Shown here in pieces: positions 45,981-56,200 of a stretch of DNA of 64,000 nt (its first letter is position 1; each line of letters begins with the position of its first letter). The position numbers were made by a program, and so were the translations under genes. The stretch is from NCBI GenBank assembly GCA_020635915.1, contig JACJYU010000001.1:558001-622000 (forward strand). Reading direction: 5' to 3'. This DNA is from Flammeovirgaceae bacterium. GTDB taxonomy: Bacteria > Bacteroidota > Bacteroidia > Cytophagales > Cyclobacteriaceae. The notes beneath the pieces are model-generated. The model did no database searches, was not told the DNA's origin, and saw only the letters and a program-made list of their open reading frames with translations.

Positions 45981-45995
45981 ACTAATAATTTTAGT
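45981..45995. promoter_or_regulatory. Operator-like palindrome 1 (ACTAA-N5-TTAGT)
   Basis: The sequence ACTAATAATTTTAGT is an inverted repeat with 5-bp arms and a 5-bp spacer. It is followed by CAA, as is the second copy. It sits 4 bp before the start codon of the 85-aa gene on the minus strand, where binding would block transcription or translation. The likely ligand is the XRE protein encoded two genes downstream. Confidence 0.6.
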
Positions 45996-46031
45996 CAATT
46001 AGCAGCTTATTTTAATGAAATGCAAATATTA

Positions 46032-46046
46032 ACTAAATTATTTAGT
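46032..46046. promoter_or_regulatory. Operator-like palindrome 2 (ACTAA-N5-TTAGT)
   Basis: The sequence ACTAAATTATTTAGT is a perfect 7-bp inverted repeat around a central T and fits the same ACTAA-N5-TTAGT rule as the copy 51 bp away (centre to centre). It overlaps the menC stop codon (46042-46044). The spacing of about five helical turns would place two repressor dimers on the same face of the DNA. Confidence 0.6.
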
Positions 46047-47136
46047 CAAAGGTGGGCAAATCCCAGCTTTTCGCTCCATTGTGGCACAAGGCCCCGTTCC
46101 TGACCTCCAGGGGCGAACCGATATTGTCATCGTATATGCTGCCGGTCCCGAGTCCCTGGGGGAGCCCATTTTCGTATTCCGCGGCAAACTGTGCTATGGC
46201 ATTGAGGCCGATATTGGACTCCAATGCGGAGGTCATCCACCAGCCGATATTCAACCCTTCGGCCAGCGCTATCCAATCCGCGCACCCGGAAAGCCCCCCG
46301 TGGAGGGTAGGCTTAAGGATGATAAACCGTGGCAAGAGCCCCTCCAGCAATGCCCGCCTGCCTTCGGCCGGCACGCCAATCAATTCTTCGTCCAGGGCAA
46401 TCGGGATGGGCGATTCCCTGCATAAGCCTGCCATCAGCCCCTGCCCCGGACTTACCGGTTGCTCTATGGAATGGATATCGAATTTGGACAGTTCATGGAG
46501 CTTGTACATCGCCTCCTCCCCCTTAAAGGCCCCGTTTGCATCCAGCCGCAATTCGATGTCCTTCTTGAAGTATTTCCTGCGGGCATACTGTAAAATGTCA
46601 CATTCCTTTTCAAAATCGAGGCCGCCCACTTTTAGTTTGATGCAATCAAACCCGTCCTGCACTTTGATTTCCATTTGCTGCAGCATCTGGTCCATCCCGC
46701 CCATCCATATCAGCCCATTGATGGGGATGGGCTTTCCTTCAACAAAAGAATTCCCAAAAACAACCCGCCTGCCCCCATTGCACAGGTCCAGCAAGGCCAC
46801 CTCAAAAGCGAACAACACCGAAGGGAATTGAAGCAAGCCCGGGATGGCCTCGGCAAGCCCTTCACTGACCGCTCCCAGCCCTCCATTGGGCGGCAGGTCC
46901 AGTTGGCTTGCATTGAATTGCGCCACCAGTCGGCTAACGTCTCCTTCAAACGCGTCACCCCACTCCGTGCTCAGGCCAGGAAGGGGCGCGGCCTCCCCCA
47001 CTCCAAATATTCCCGGGTGGCGCGGGTCCTGTACCCTGATCATCCAGGAGTCCCGCTCCCGCATCACGCCCCGCGAGGTTTTGGCCCTAAAGCCAAAATG
47101 AAAGGTGCGTTTGAGGAAAGAAGCGGTCAGCGGCAT
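46042..47136 (-). CDS. menC: o-Succinylbenzoate synthase
   Basis: A 364-residue enolase-superfamily enzyme that dehydrates SHCHC to o-succinylbenzoate. The catalytic Lys lies in I-K-L-K-V-G-G near residue 168. Metal ligands are R-L-D-A-N near 200, S-I-E-Q-P near 230 and A-L-D-E-E near 255; the second Lys is in I-L-K-P-T near 282. It is on the opposite strand from the rest of the men genes and is followed by the 85-aa gene and repressor. It starts 63 bp from the divergent queA. Confidence 0.92.
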   Translation of the reverse strand: MPLTASFLKRTFHFGFRAKTSRGVMRERDSWMIRVQDPRHPGIFGVGEAAPLPGLSTEWGDAFEGDVSRLVAQFNASQLDLPPNGGLGAVSEGLAEAIPGLLQFPSVLFAFEVALLDLCNGGRRVVFGNSFVEGKPIPINGLIWMGGMDQMLQQMEIKVQDGFDCIKLKVGGLDFEKECDILQYARRKYFKKDIELRLDANGAFKGEEAMYKLHELSKFDIHSIEQPVSPGQGLMAGLCRESPIPIALDEELIGVPAEGRRALLEGLLPRFIILKPTLHGGLSGCADWIALAEGLNIGWWMTSALESNIGLNAIAQFAAEYENGLPQGLGTGSIYDDNIGSPLEVRNGALCHNGAKSWDLPTFD

Positions 47137-47175
47137 GTGGCCAATTTATGTTATGGTTCCCCGAAAATACAACAC

Positions 47176-47183
47176 TAACTTTG
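47176..47183 (+). promoter_or_regulatory. Candidate -7 box for queA
   Basis: TAACTTTG is an exact TAnnTTTG match ending 16 nt before the queA start. No clear TTG -33 is seen at standard spacing. The gap of 63 bp also has to serve the divergent menC. Confidence 0.4.
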
Positions 47184-47199
47184 CCCCTCTATTTTTTCC

Positions 47200-48396
47200 A
47201 TGCAAAAGAAAATAAGGCTAAGCGACTACACGTACCACCTGCCCGAAGACAAGGTGGCGCTGTACCCATTGGCCCAAAGGGACCACGCAAAACTATTGTT
47301 TTACCGACAGGGGAAAATCCGGCACCATCGTTTCCGCGACCTCCCCGGCTTGCTCCCCCCGTGTTCCACCTTGTTTTTCAACGATACCAGGGTCATTCCT
47401 GCCAGGATCTTGTTCCGGAAAGAAACAGGTGCCCAAATCGAAGTTTTCCTTCTCCAGCCTGTTGACGGCCAAATACCCGTACAACTGGCCATGCAGGCGC
47501 AACACCATGCCCGTTGGGTTTGCACCGTGGGCAACCTGAAAAAATGGAAAGAAGGGGGCGCGCTTGTGCTTGACCAAGGGGGCATTTCCCTCACTGCCAG
47601 GCTGTTGGAAGCCCGGTCGGCGCTTGTGGAGTTTAGCTGGACGCCCTCCGGGCTGGGCTTTGCCGAGGTGGTGGACCGGTGTGGCAGCACCCCCCTGCCC
47701 CCGTATTTGCACAGAAAGGCCAACGAGGACGACAAAACCAGGTACCAAACGGTATACTCCCATTTTGATGGGGCCGTGGCCGCACCTACGGCAGGCCTTC
47801 ACTTCACCAGGGAAGTGCTTCAAAATATCGAGGCAAAAAATACCGTTATGGATTTTTTGACCCTTCACGTGGGCGCAGGCACCTTTCAACCCATTAAAAC
47901 GGAAAATGCCCTCGACCACCAAATGCATTCCGAACAAATCATTGTGGGCCGCAAAAACCTGGAGGTCCTCCTGCTAAAGGACAGGAAAATAATAGCAGTG
48001 GGCACCACCTCCATGCGCACGTTGGAAAGCCTCTACTGGTATGGGGCAAAACTCCTTCAACACGGCCCACAGCCCTTTTTGGTCGGTCAAAACGACCCCT
48101 ACCACCTGGATGCCACCACCCTTCCCTCCAGGGAGGAGGCCTTCCATGCCGTGTTGGGCCACATGGGGCAGGAAAGCCATTTGGTTGGCCATACCTCCAT
48201 ATATATGGTGCCCGGATATTCCTTTAAGGTGTGCGAGGGGCTTATCACAAATTTTCACCAGCCCGGTTCCACCCTCATGCTCCTGGTGGCGGCCTTCGTA
48301 GGGGACGGATGGAAGGATATCTATAAAGAAGCCCTCCGGACCGGCTACCGGTTCCTCAGCTATGGGGACAGTTCGTTCCTATTGCCTGGGAAATAA
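47200..48396 (+). CDS. queA: S-adenosylmethionine:tRNA ribosyltransferase-isomerase
   Basis: A 398-residue enzyme that transfers the ribosyl part of SAM to preQ1 in tRNA, forming epoxyqueuosine. Family blocks are visible: Y-x-L-P-E-D-K-V-A-L-Y-P near residue 13-24, F-F-N-D-T-R-V-I-P-A-R near 63-73, A-A-P-T-A-G-L-H-F-T near 195-204, L-H-V-G-A-G-T-F near 223, V-G-T-T-S-M-R near 268 and L-I-T-N-F-H-Q-P-G-S-T-L near 347. Length is slightly long but complete. It is probably monocistronic, with a hairpin downstream. Confidence 0.95.
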   Translation: MQKKIRLSDYTYHLPEDKVALYPLAQRDHAKLLFYRQGKIRHHRFRDLPGLLPPCSTLFFNDTRVIPARILFRKETGAQIEVFLLQPVDGQIPVQLAMQAQHHARWVCTVGNLKKWKEGGALVLDQGGISLTARLLEARSALVEFSWTPSGLGFAEVVDRCGSTPLPPYLHRKANEDDKTRYQTVYSHFDGAVAAPTAGLHFTREVLQNIEAKNTVMDFLTLHVGAGTFQPIKTENALDHQMHSEQIIVGRKNLEVLLLKDRKIIAVGTTSMRTLESLYWYGAKLLQHGPQPFLVGQNDPYHLDATTLPSREEAFHAVLGHMGQESHLVGHTSIYMVPGYSFKVCEGLITNFHQPGSTLMLLVAAFVGDGWKDIYKEALRTGYRFLSYGDSSFLLPGK

Positions 48397-48424
48397 CCTG
48401 AACCGCACTGTGTTTTGTAAACGA

Positions 48425-48441
48425 AGGGCATACCATGCCCT
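48425..48441 (+). terminator. Hairpin downstream of queA, possible terminator
   Basis: AGGGCAT-ACC-ATGCCCT is a perfect 7-bp stem with a 3-nt loop, 28 bp after the queA stop. It is not followed by a T-run, so it may slow or stabilise the transcript end rather than be a classical terminator. The remaining 140 bp up to 48583 are AT-rich and probably hold the promoter of the next operon, but I found no clean consensus. Confidence 0.4.
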
Positions 48442-48583
48442 ATTGGCAGCAAAACTTTATTTATTTGCGTTAAATAGCTAACAATCAGATCGTAATACAA
48501 TCAAAAAACTGATGGCAATCCAATAGGAAATCTCATTGAATCTTATGAAATTCAAGGTTTGAAAAAATTGGTCAAAAAGTTCC

Positions 48584-51500
48584 ATGGAAACTAAATCGCG
48601 ACTGCTGAAAATGCTTGATGTGGAGCCCGAGGAATCGGGGCGGGTATTCTTGCTGCTCGCCATAAGCTTCTGCATGGGCCTTTTTTTGGCCACGGTTACG
48701 GTGGCCTCACAGACCCTGTTCCTCAATTTGTACAATGAGGAAACGGACCTCCCCCAGGCCCTTGTGTATTCAGGGGTGTTTTCCATTTTTGCCACCAGCA
48801 TCTATAATTTTTTCCAGGGCAGGGTCCGGTTTAGCCATTTGGCCATTGGGAGCCTTTGTGCCATTATTGGGCTCACCGCCTTTATCGAATTCGGTGACCT
48901 TTGGGTAGAGGACGAGAACCTGCTGTACTACTTCGGCTTTACCTTGATTTTGCCCTTTACCTTCCTTTCCCTTCTTGTTTTCTGGGGAACCTTCAACCGG
49001 CTTTTCAGCCTAAAACAGGTAAAAAGGGTGATTGGAAGCGTGGACGTGGGCATGGACATTGCCGCCATCCTTGCCTTCTTTGCCATACCCGTGCTGCTTA
49101 AACTGGGCGTGGACACCACTTCCCTTTTCACCATAGGCCTGGTGAGCATCGTGTTGTACCTCGTGCTCTACCTGGTGCTTACCCACAACTACTTGCAAAG
49201 CGATGCCCACACCGCCATCAAAGAATCGGAAAATGTAAAGCTTACGGCCAAAGGGTTCCTGGGGAACAAGTACATCCTGTCCATGGCTTTGTTCATTGTG
49301 ACGTCCATGATCGCCCTGCGTTTCGTTGACTACTCCTTCTTCAACGTTACCACCAACCAGTTCAACGACAAGGACCTGCCCTACTTCCTGAGTTACTTCG
49401 AGGCGACCATTGTCGTCTTCAGCTTCTTGTTCACCACTTTCGTCACCGACAAAATCAACAAAGACTATGGGTTGCGCGTGTCCCTGCTGATCAACCCTTT
49501 GCTGCTGCTTATATTTACCGGGAGCGCGTTTGCCCTGGGCGCCTTTTTCGGGTTTGACAATTCCGCGGGCAATACGGTCATCTTTTTCTTTATTATGATC
49601 GCCATGAGCAAGCTCTTCATCAACTCGATGAAAGACGCCATTGATGAGCCGACCTTCAAGTTCTACTATGTGCCCATGGAAAAGTCCATTAAAATAGATG
49701 CCCAGACCAAAATCGAAGGGATTGTAATGGGGATAGGAAGCACCATAGCGGGGGGCCTTATCGTGTTGATCAACTCATTTTCAATATTCAACTTATTGTC
49801 TGTTACACTGTTTACCATACCCGTGCTGTTGGTTTGGTATTGGGTGACAAACCGCATGCACAAGGGCTATCGCGAAACCCTTCAAACCTCACTGGTAAAA
49901 AGCAAGTCGGAAACGGAGAAGAACATCGTGAAGGAATACACCATGGACAGCGTGCTGTCCAGCGAGGTAAATGGCCATATAGAGGAAAAAGTGATCTATG
50001 GGCTGAAGCTTATGGAAAAGCTGGAGCCTGCCCTGTTTGAGGCCTCCGTGCTCCGGCTGGCCGACAGCGACCTGAAAAGGGTAAAGGAATTCGCCAAAAG
50101 CAAGGTTTCCGAATTGGGGATCGGGAAGGACATTGGTGACGACATCAAAGGGCTGGCCCGGCAGGCGGCCGGTGAAGCGGAAGACAGCGACCTGTTGTCC
50201 ATCCCCGTGGACCGGTTGATGCGGCTAAGCAAGTCGGTAAAGCAATCCGACAGGGTATTGGCGGCAAAGCTCCTCCGCAAAATGGTTGGCCAAAAAACGA
50301 TTTTCATTTTGCTGGAACTCATGCGCGATGGCGACCCCCGGGTGAAGGAAGAGGCTTTGTTGACGGCCCGCAAGGTAAAGAGGCCGGAGACGTGGAACGT
50401 TTTGATCGAATTGCTTTCCTCCCCTTCCTATGCCCACCAGGCCGCGGCCGCGCTGAAGGAGGCAGGCGAACCGGCCCTGGAGGCCCTTGAATCGGCCTTT
50501 CACAAATCAGGGCAGCGCGACCTGGTGATGTTGAAGATCGTGCAAATCATGGGATATATCGGTGGCCCCAAAGGCATAGCGTTGCTATGGGCAAAGGCCG
50601 ATTACCCCGACAAACGCATTGTGAAGCAAATCCTATATTCACTACGCTTTATGACCTACCAGGCCCAAGGAAGGGAAGCCACCATTGTGAAAGACCTGCT
50701 GGACGTGGAGATGGGCAAAACCCTGTGGAACCTGGCGGCCCTGGAAGAGCTGCCTGACGAAAAACATTTTAGGTTTTTGAAGGAGGCATTAAGGGAAGAA
50801 GTGCGGGACAACTACGACCAGATCACCTTGCTGTTGTCGCTTATCTATGACCCCAACTCCGTGCAATTGGTGAAGGAAAACATTGAGTCGGAGTCTGCCG
50901 ATGGCACGGCCTATGCCCTGGAATTGCTGGACCTGTTTTTGGACCCCGACCTGAAGCCAAAGCTCATCCCGCTTTTGGACGATGACACCACGCATGAAAA
51001 ACTGGAAAAACTTCAAACCCATTTTCCCCGCGAAAGTTATGACCCCATACAGGTGATCAACTATATCCTCAATAGGGATTTTAATTTTAACAACCGCTGG
51101 ACAAAACTTTGCGCAGTGCACGCCACGGCCTATATGGACGGCTTCAGGATAAGCCGGGGGCTGATCGCGCAGATGTTCAACCAGGACAAGCTCCTCCAGG
51201 AAACGGCCGCATGGGTAATTTACAACAAAGACAAAGCGGTGTACGAAACCATTGCCGAAAGGCTCCCATTCAAGGACAAAAAATTCCTCGACTCATCCAT
51301 AGAAAACAACCAATTGCTGGACGGGTTGGAGGATGGGTTCTTTTTGGGCATAGAAATGGTCATGTTCATTAAAAGCCTGGGCGTGTTCAAAGGCATTGAA
51401 GGCAGTATGCTTAGCGATTTGGCCGATAAGGTTTCGCCCGTTTCCCTCCACCCTGGGGACAAGATTGCCTTTGACGGCAATGAACCCTGCCCGGTTTTGA

Positions 51501-51754
51501 TCGTGGCGCATGGGGAAGTCACCCTTGAAGAAGGATCGGGGAAAAAAGTAAGGATGCCGCGCGGGGCCGTATTCGGGGACCTGTTTCAAAACGGGCCCCT
51601 GCCGGTAATCAAAGAGGCGGTGGCCACCGTGTACAGTGTGGTGTTCAGGATAAGCACGGCCGATTTTTATTTCGTGCTTGCCAACCACCACGAGCTGGTA
51701 CAAAAACTTATAAAAAACAGTACAAAGAAGGAATTGGAAGATACTCAGGTATAA
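48584..51754 (+). CDS. Nucleotide-transporter-like membrane protein with HEAT repeats and a cNMP-binding-like domain
   Basis: A 1056-residue protein. Residues about 20-430 contain roughly twelve transmembrane helices laid out like the ATP/ADP translocase (NTT/Tlc) or MFS fold. Residues about 440-920 are helical HEAT-like repeats (for example L-L-E-L-M-R-D-G-D-P-R-V-K-E-E-A-L). Residues 945-1045 match a cyclic-nucleotide-binding beta-roll (H-P-G-D-K-I-A-F-D-G-N, then V-A-H-G-E-V-T-L), but the usual phosphate-binding cassette with its Arg is not evident, so ligand binding is doubtful. It is the first gene of a six-gene plus-strand operon; the TIR-like gene follows by 19 bp. Transport of a nucleotide or sensing of one is inference. 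Confidence 0.8.
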   Translation: METKSRLLKMLDVEPEESGRVFLLLAISFCMGLFLATVTVASQTLFLNLYNEETDLPQALVYSGVFSIFATSIYNFFQGRVRFSHLAIGSLCAIIGLTAFIEFGDLWVEDENLLYYFGFTLILPFTFLSLLVFWGTFNRLFSLKQVKRVIGSVDVGMDIAAILAFFAIPVLLKLGVDTTSLFTIGLVSIVLYLVLYLVLTHNYLQSDAHTAIKESENVKLTAKGFLGNKYILSMALFIVTSMIALRFVDYSFFNVTTNQFNDKDLPYFLSYFEATIVVFSFLFTTFVTDKINKDYGLRVSLLINPLLLLIFTGSAFALGAFFGFDNSAGNTVIFFFIMIAMSKLFINSMKDAIDEPTFKFYYVPMEKSIKIDAQTKIEGIVMGIGSTIAGGLIVLINSFSIFNLLSVTLFTIPVLLVWYWVTNRMHKGYRETLQTSLVKSKSETEKNIVKEYTMDSVLSSEVNGHIEEKVIYGLKLMEKLEPALFEASVLRLADSDLKRVKEFAKSKVSELGIGKDIGDDIKGLARQAAGEAEDSDLLSIPVDRLMRLSKSVKQSDRVLAAKLLRKMVGQKTIFILLELMRDGDPRVKEEALLTARKVKRPETWNVLIELLSSPSYAHQAAAALKEAGEPALEALESAFHKSGQRDLVMLKIVQIMGYIGGPKGIALLWAKADYPDKRIVKQILYSLRFMTYQAQGREATIVKDLLDVEMGKTLWNLAALEELPDEKHFRFLKEALREEVRDNYDQITLLLSLIYDPNSVQLVKENIESESADGTAYALELLDLFLDPDLKPKLIPLLDDDTTHEKLEKLQTHFPRESYDPIQVINYILNRDFNFNNRWTKLCAVHATAYMDGFRISRGLIAQMFNQDKLLQETAAWVIYNKDKAVYETIAERLPFKDKKFLDSSIENNQLLDGLEDGFFLGIEMVMFIKSLGVFKGIEGSMLSDLADKVSPVSLHPGDKIAFDGNEPCPVLIVAHGEVTLEEGSGKKVRMPRGAVFGDLFQNGPLPVIKEAVATVYSVVFRISTADFYFVLANHHELVQKLIKNSTKKELEDTQV

Positions 51755-51773
51755 CACAAAAATACGTCTTAAG

Positions 51774-53216
51774 ATGGCTTTGGATATTGATGTAATCATC
51801 GCATTTGCAGAAAAGGACAATACGCCCCAGTCCGAAAAGGAGGCCGGCTGGGTGGCCCAGTTCAAAAAGTTCCTGGAGTTGATGCTCTACCAGGTGCTGG
51901 GCCAGAAGCCCAACATCGTGCTGAAAGAAGAGTTCGATTCCATCACCGCTTCCACCATGGACAATGCCGCGGTATTGGTCACCATTTTGTCCAAGGATTT
52001 CATCGAATCGGGCCGGTGCCTGGACACGGTGGAATCATTTTACAAGGCCACCAGCGACACACAGGCCAACCGGGTTTTCAAAGTAATGAAAACGCCCCTT
52101 TCCAACGCAGAGCAGCCCCCGCGCCTAAGGGACCTGATCGGTTACGATATGTACCAACTGGACACGGAGACGGGGCTGATGAAAGAGTATGCCGACTTTT
52201 TCAGTGAAGAGGCGGAAAGGCAATATTGGATGAAGATGGTGGACCTGGCCTACGATATTCATGAAACGCTCATCTTCCTCAAAGAAGGCGAAACCAATGC
52301 CGAGGTAAAAAATATATTTAAAAGGAAGACCATTTACCTGGCGGAGACCGGCCATGACCTTTCCGTTCAAAGGAATATCATCAAGCGCGAACTCCAGCGC
52401 CATGGGTACATCGTCCTGCCCAAAAAAACGCTTCCTGCCCGGTCCAGCGAATTGGAGGCGATGGTAAAAAAGGACCTGGAAAACTGCAGCCTGTCCATCC
52501 ACCTGGTGGGCAGCGCCTATGGCGAAATCCCGGAAGGCGCCAACAATTCCGTAGTGGACATTCAAAACCAACTGGCCGCGGAACAGAGCCTGGCCAAGAA
52601 AAAAAGCAAGGAAGGGTTCACCCGTTTGATTTGGATTTCCCCTAACCTTAAAAATGCCAGTGACCGTCAAAAATCCTTTATCGATACCCTCAAACGCGAT
52701 GTGGACGCCCAGGAGGGGGCCGAAATACTGCAAAACCCCCTGGAGGATTTTAAAAACATCATGCGCGAAGAGTTGCTGGAATCGCACGAACGCCAGGCAC
52801 AGGACGAAGGCCACGGCAAATCGATATACCTGGTGCACGACCGGGTGGACGAACAGGCCGTGAAGCCCTACCGCGAGGCCATTGAAAAAAATGGTTTCAA
52901 AGTGGTGGAACCCCTGTTTGAGGGGGACCTCCTGTCCGTTAGGAAAAGGCACATTGACAATTTGCGCCTGCTGGATGGGGCCATCATTTTCAAAGACAAG
53001 GTAAACGACCAGTGGGTGCGGATGAAGGCCCTCGACCTGTTGAAGGCCCCCGGTTTTGGGAGGAAAAAACCAATACTGGGCAAGGCCATCATTTCATCGG
53101 ACCGCGAACTGCCCGATTCTGACACCTTCAAAAAGCAGAACCTGACCTTGATATCCGGTGACCAGGACAAAACTTTGCAATCCTTAAAATCATTTTTGTC
53201 AGACATTAAACCGTAA
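51774..53216 (+). CDS. Protein with multiple TIR-like domains
   Basis: A 480-residue cytosolic protein. Residues 1-165 look like a TIR domain: D-V-I-I-A-F-A-E-K-D at 6-15, a Trp-Val pair in G-W-V-A-Q-F, the V-T-I-L-S-K-D-F segment at 69-76, and C82-x4-E87, which could supply the catalytic Glu of a TIR NADase. Residues 185-325 repeat the alternating beta/alpha pattern (K-T-I-Y-L-A...L-S-I-H-L-V-G-S-A-Y-G) and 349-480 do so again (K-S-I-Y-L-V-H-D...G-A-I-I-F). The second and third lack an obvious catalytic Glu. The next gene, an nSTAND1-like NTPase, starts 5 bp later. Its role (NAD+ cleavage versus scaffold) is not shown by sequence alone. Confidence 0.75.
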   Translation: MALDIDVIIAFAEKDNTPQSEKEAGWVAQFKKFLELMLYQVLGQKPNIVLKEEFDSITASTMDNAAVLVTILSKDFIESGRCLDTVESFYKATSDTQANRVFKVMKTPLSNAEQPPRLRDLIGYDMYQLDTETGLMKEYADFFSEEAERQYWMKMVDLAYDIHETLIFLKEGETNAEVKNIFKRKTIYLAETGHDLSVQRNIIKRELQRHGYIVLPKKTLPARSSELEAMVKKDLENCSLSIHLVGSAYGEIPEGANNSVVDIQNQLAAEQSLAKKKSKEGFTRLIWISPNLKNASDRQKSFIDTLKRDVDAQEGAEILQNPLEDFKNIMREELLESHERQAQDEGHGKSIYLVHDRVDEQAVKPYREAIEKNGFKVVEPLFEGDLLSVRKRHIDNLRLLDGAIIFKDKVNDQWVRMKALDLLKAPGFGRKKPILGKAIISSDRELPDSDTFKKQNLTLISGDQDKTLQSLKSFLSDIKP

Positions 53217-53221
53217 GCACC

Positions 53222-56200
53222 ATGGGCCAGACAGTTGATGAAATGCAAGGAGTAAAAACAGGATCGGCCAACCCCTTTCCCGGGTTGCGCCCCTTCAAGA
53301 TCGAAGAAAGCCACCTGTTCTTTGGGCGGGAAGGCCAAAGTGACGAAGTGCTCCTGAAGCTTTCCAAGAACCGGTTTGTAGGCGTGATAGGGCCATCAGG
53401 AAGTGGTAAGTCGTCTTTTGTGTATTGTGGCGTGCTGCCCATACTTTATGGTGGCTTCCTTACCGATGTAAGCCCCAACTGGGAGGTGGTGGTGACAAGG
53501 CCGGGGGCCGGCCCCATCGACAACCTGGCGGAAGCCTTGCTAAAGTCCTCGGTCGATTATGCAAACGCCTCGCCCGAAGACCAAAAAATAAAAAGGACCA
53601 TCGTGTCCACGCTGCTAAGGAGCAGTTCATTGGGCCTGGTGGAGGCCGTACAGCAATCCCGGAAGGCCAGGGACACCAACTACCTTATATTGGTCGACCA
53701 GTTTGAAGAACTGTTCCGTTTCAAAGACAGCACAGACCCCGGCTCCGTAAACGAAACCCTTGCCTTTGTGAACTTGCTGATGGAGGCCGTCAATTATGAA
53801 GACTCCCCCATTTATGTGGGCATCACCATGCGTTCCGACTTCATTGGGGATTGTGCCCAGTTTCCTGAATTGACACGGAAGCTGAACGACAGCCACTACC
53901 TGATCCCACAGATGACGCGCGACCAAAAACGAAGGGCGGTGGAAGGGCCCGTGGCCGTAGGGGGGGCACACATATCCCCCCGCCTGGTGCAACAGTTATT
54001 GAATGACCTGGGCGACAACCCCGACCAGCTTCCCATCCTCCAGCATGCCCTCATGCGTACGTGGTCGTATTGGGCCAACTACCGGGATTATGAAGACGAA
54101 CCGGTAGACCTTAAACATTATGAGGCCATTGGCACCATGTCGGAGGCCTTGTCGCAACATGCCAACGAAGCCTTTGAAGAGTTGGACGAAGGACAGAAGC
54201 GTATTTGTGAGGTCCTGTTCAAGGCCATCACCGAAAAACGTGGCGAGAATTTTGGCATACGCAGGCCCACGCGGCTCAACGAAATAGCTGCCATAGCCGA
54301 TGTGTCGGAAAAGGACGTGGCCGAGGTCATTGAAAAATTCCGCGAACCGGGAAGGTCGTTGCTTACCCCCGCGCACGGACTGGAGCTGGGGCCAAAATCC
54401 ATGATCGATATTTCGCATGAAAGCTTAATGCGGATATGGGTACGGCTCAAAAACTGGGTGGATGACGAAGCGGAGGCCGTGCAGATGTATTTGCGGCTGG
54501 CAGAGGCTGCCGCCATGTACCAGGTAGGGAAGGCCGGCCTGTGGCGGCCACCCGATTTGCAACTCGCCCTCAACTGGCAGGCCAAGCACAAGCCCACCCT
54601 CGTGTGGGGGCAGCGGTACCACCCCGCTTTCGAACGCACCATGGTCTTTCTTGAATACTCAAGAAAAGAATTTGAGACCGAGCAACGCATTAAGGAACTG
54701 GAACAGAAGCGCAAGCTGCAGCGGGCGCGCGTTACGGCCATCGTATTTGGTTCGTTGATGGTGGTGGCCCTGTTGTTCCTGGTATATGCGATCTACCAAC
54801 AGACGGAAGCCAAAAGGCAGCAGGCAATAGCGGAGGCAAACTTTGTGGAAGCGGAGAAACAAAGGGTGGCCGCCAATGAGGCAAAGGCGGAAGCGGAAAA
54901 ACGCAGGGATGAAGCCGAAGCGGCAAGAAAGGCCGCAGTGGCGGCAAGGGAAGCCGAGGCAGAACAGCGTGCCGCGGCAGAGCAAAGAAGGTTACAGGCG
55001 GAGGCAGCCGAGGCGGAAGCGCAAAGACAAAAGGCAAAGGCCATAGAAAATGAACAACTGGCCAAAAAAAATGAGCAACAGGCCAGGACGGCAGAAGCGG
55101 AGGCAAAACGACAGGAAGAGGAGGCAAGGAGGAGGCGGTACCTTTCCATCGCCAAATCAATGGCCATTAAGTCGGTCGATCTAAGCAATGACCCTGAGCA
55201 GGAAGCCTTGATTGCCCAGCAGGCCTACAATTTCAACTCCATCAATGGTGGGTATGAATTCGACAATGACATCTATCGCGGCCTGTATTATGGGTTGAAG
55301 AACCAAAAAAACCCCCACCCCCTTACCGCAAGCCTTGAAGGCCATACCAACGGGGCCGCCCGTGCCCTGGTCACCAGGCCGGGCATAGAACAAATCTATT
55401 CCGGGGGAAGCGATGGCAAAATCATTGAGTGGATATACTCCGGTGAAAACTGGAAGGCCAGGGTGATCGTCCCCGACCGCACCGGAACCAGTGGGTACCA
55501 GGTTTACACCATGGACATCAGCCCGGATGGAAACTGGTTGCTGGCGGGGGGATTGTATTTTGCGGACGCCAACAACAACTATGTGGAGTTGTACGACCTG
55601 CGTAGCCCGCAGTCCAAACCTAAGGTCATAGGCGGGTTTAAATACGCGGTGGCCAACATCACCTTTACCCCTGACGGTAAGGGCTTTTATGCACGCGACA
55701 ATGCGGGGTTCAGCATCAAGTTTTCCGATTTGCAAACGGTGAAGGAAGTGATTTCCTCCAAAGAGAAGATCACCGACATGGGCCTAAGCCCCGATGGCAG
55801 GAAAATAGCCGGGGTAGGCGATGCCGGCAACCTCTACCTGTGGGACATTCAAAACAATTACCAGGTGGTTTCATATAAAATGCCCGACACCCGGCTGACG
55901 GCCGTTGCCTTTAGCCCCGATGGCACCCAACTCATTGTGGGCAACGAAAGGGGCCGCGTGTGGATCACCGTCAATGGCATGGTTATCCGGGAACTTACAG
56001 GCCATACCTCCGCCATCGAAGAGATCAAGTACAACCATGCCGGCAATTTTATGGCCACGGCCAGCAAAGACTACTCCATCAGGTTGTGGAACGTAAAGCA
56101 ATTGAACCAGGCCCCTACCCTGTTGAGCGAGCACGATTGGGTGTGGAGCGTGGCCTTTTCCCCGGACGATGAACAATTGATGGCCGGCATCCATAGCGTG

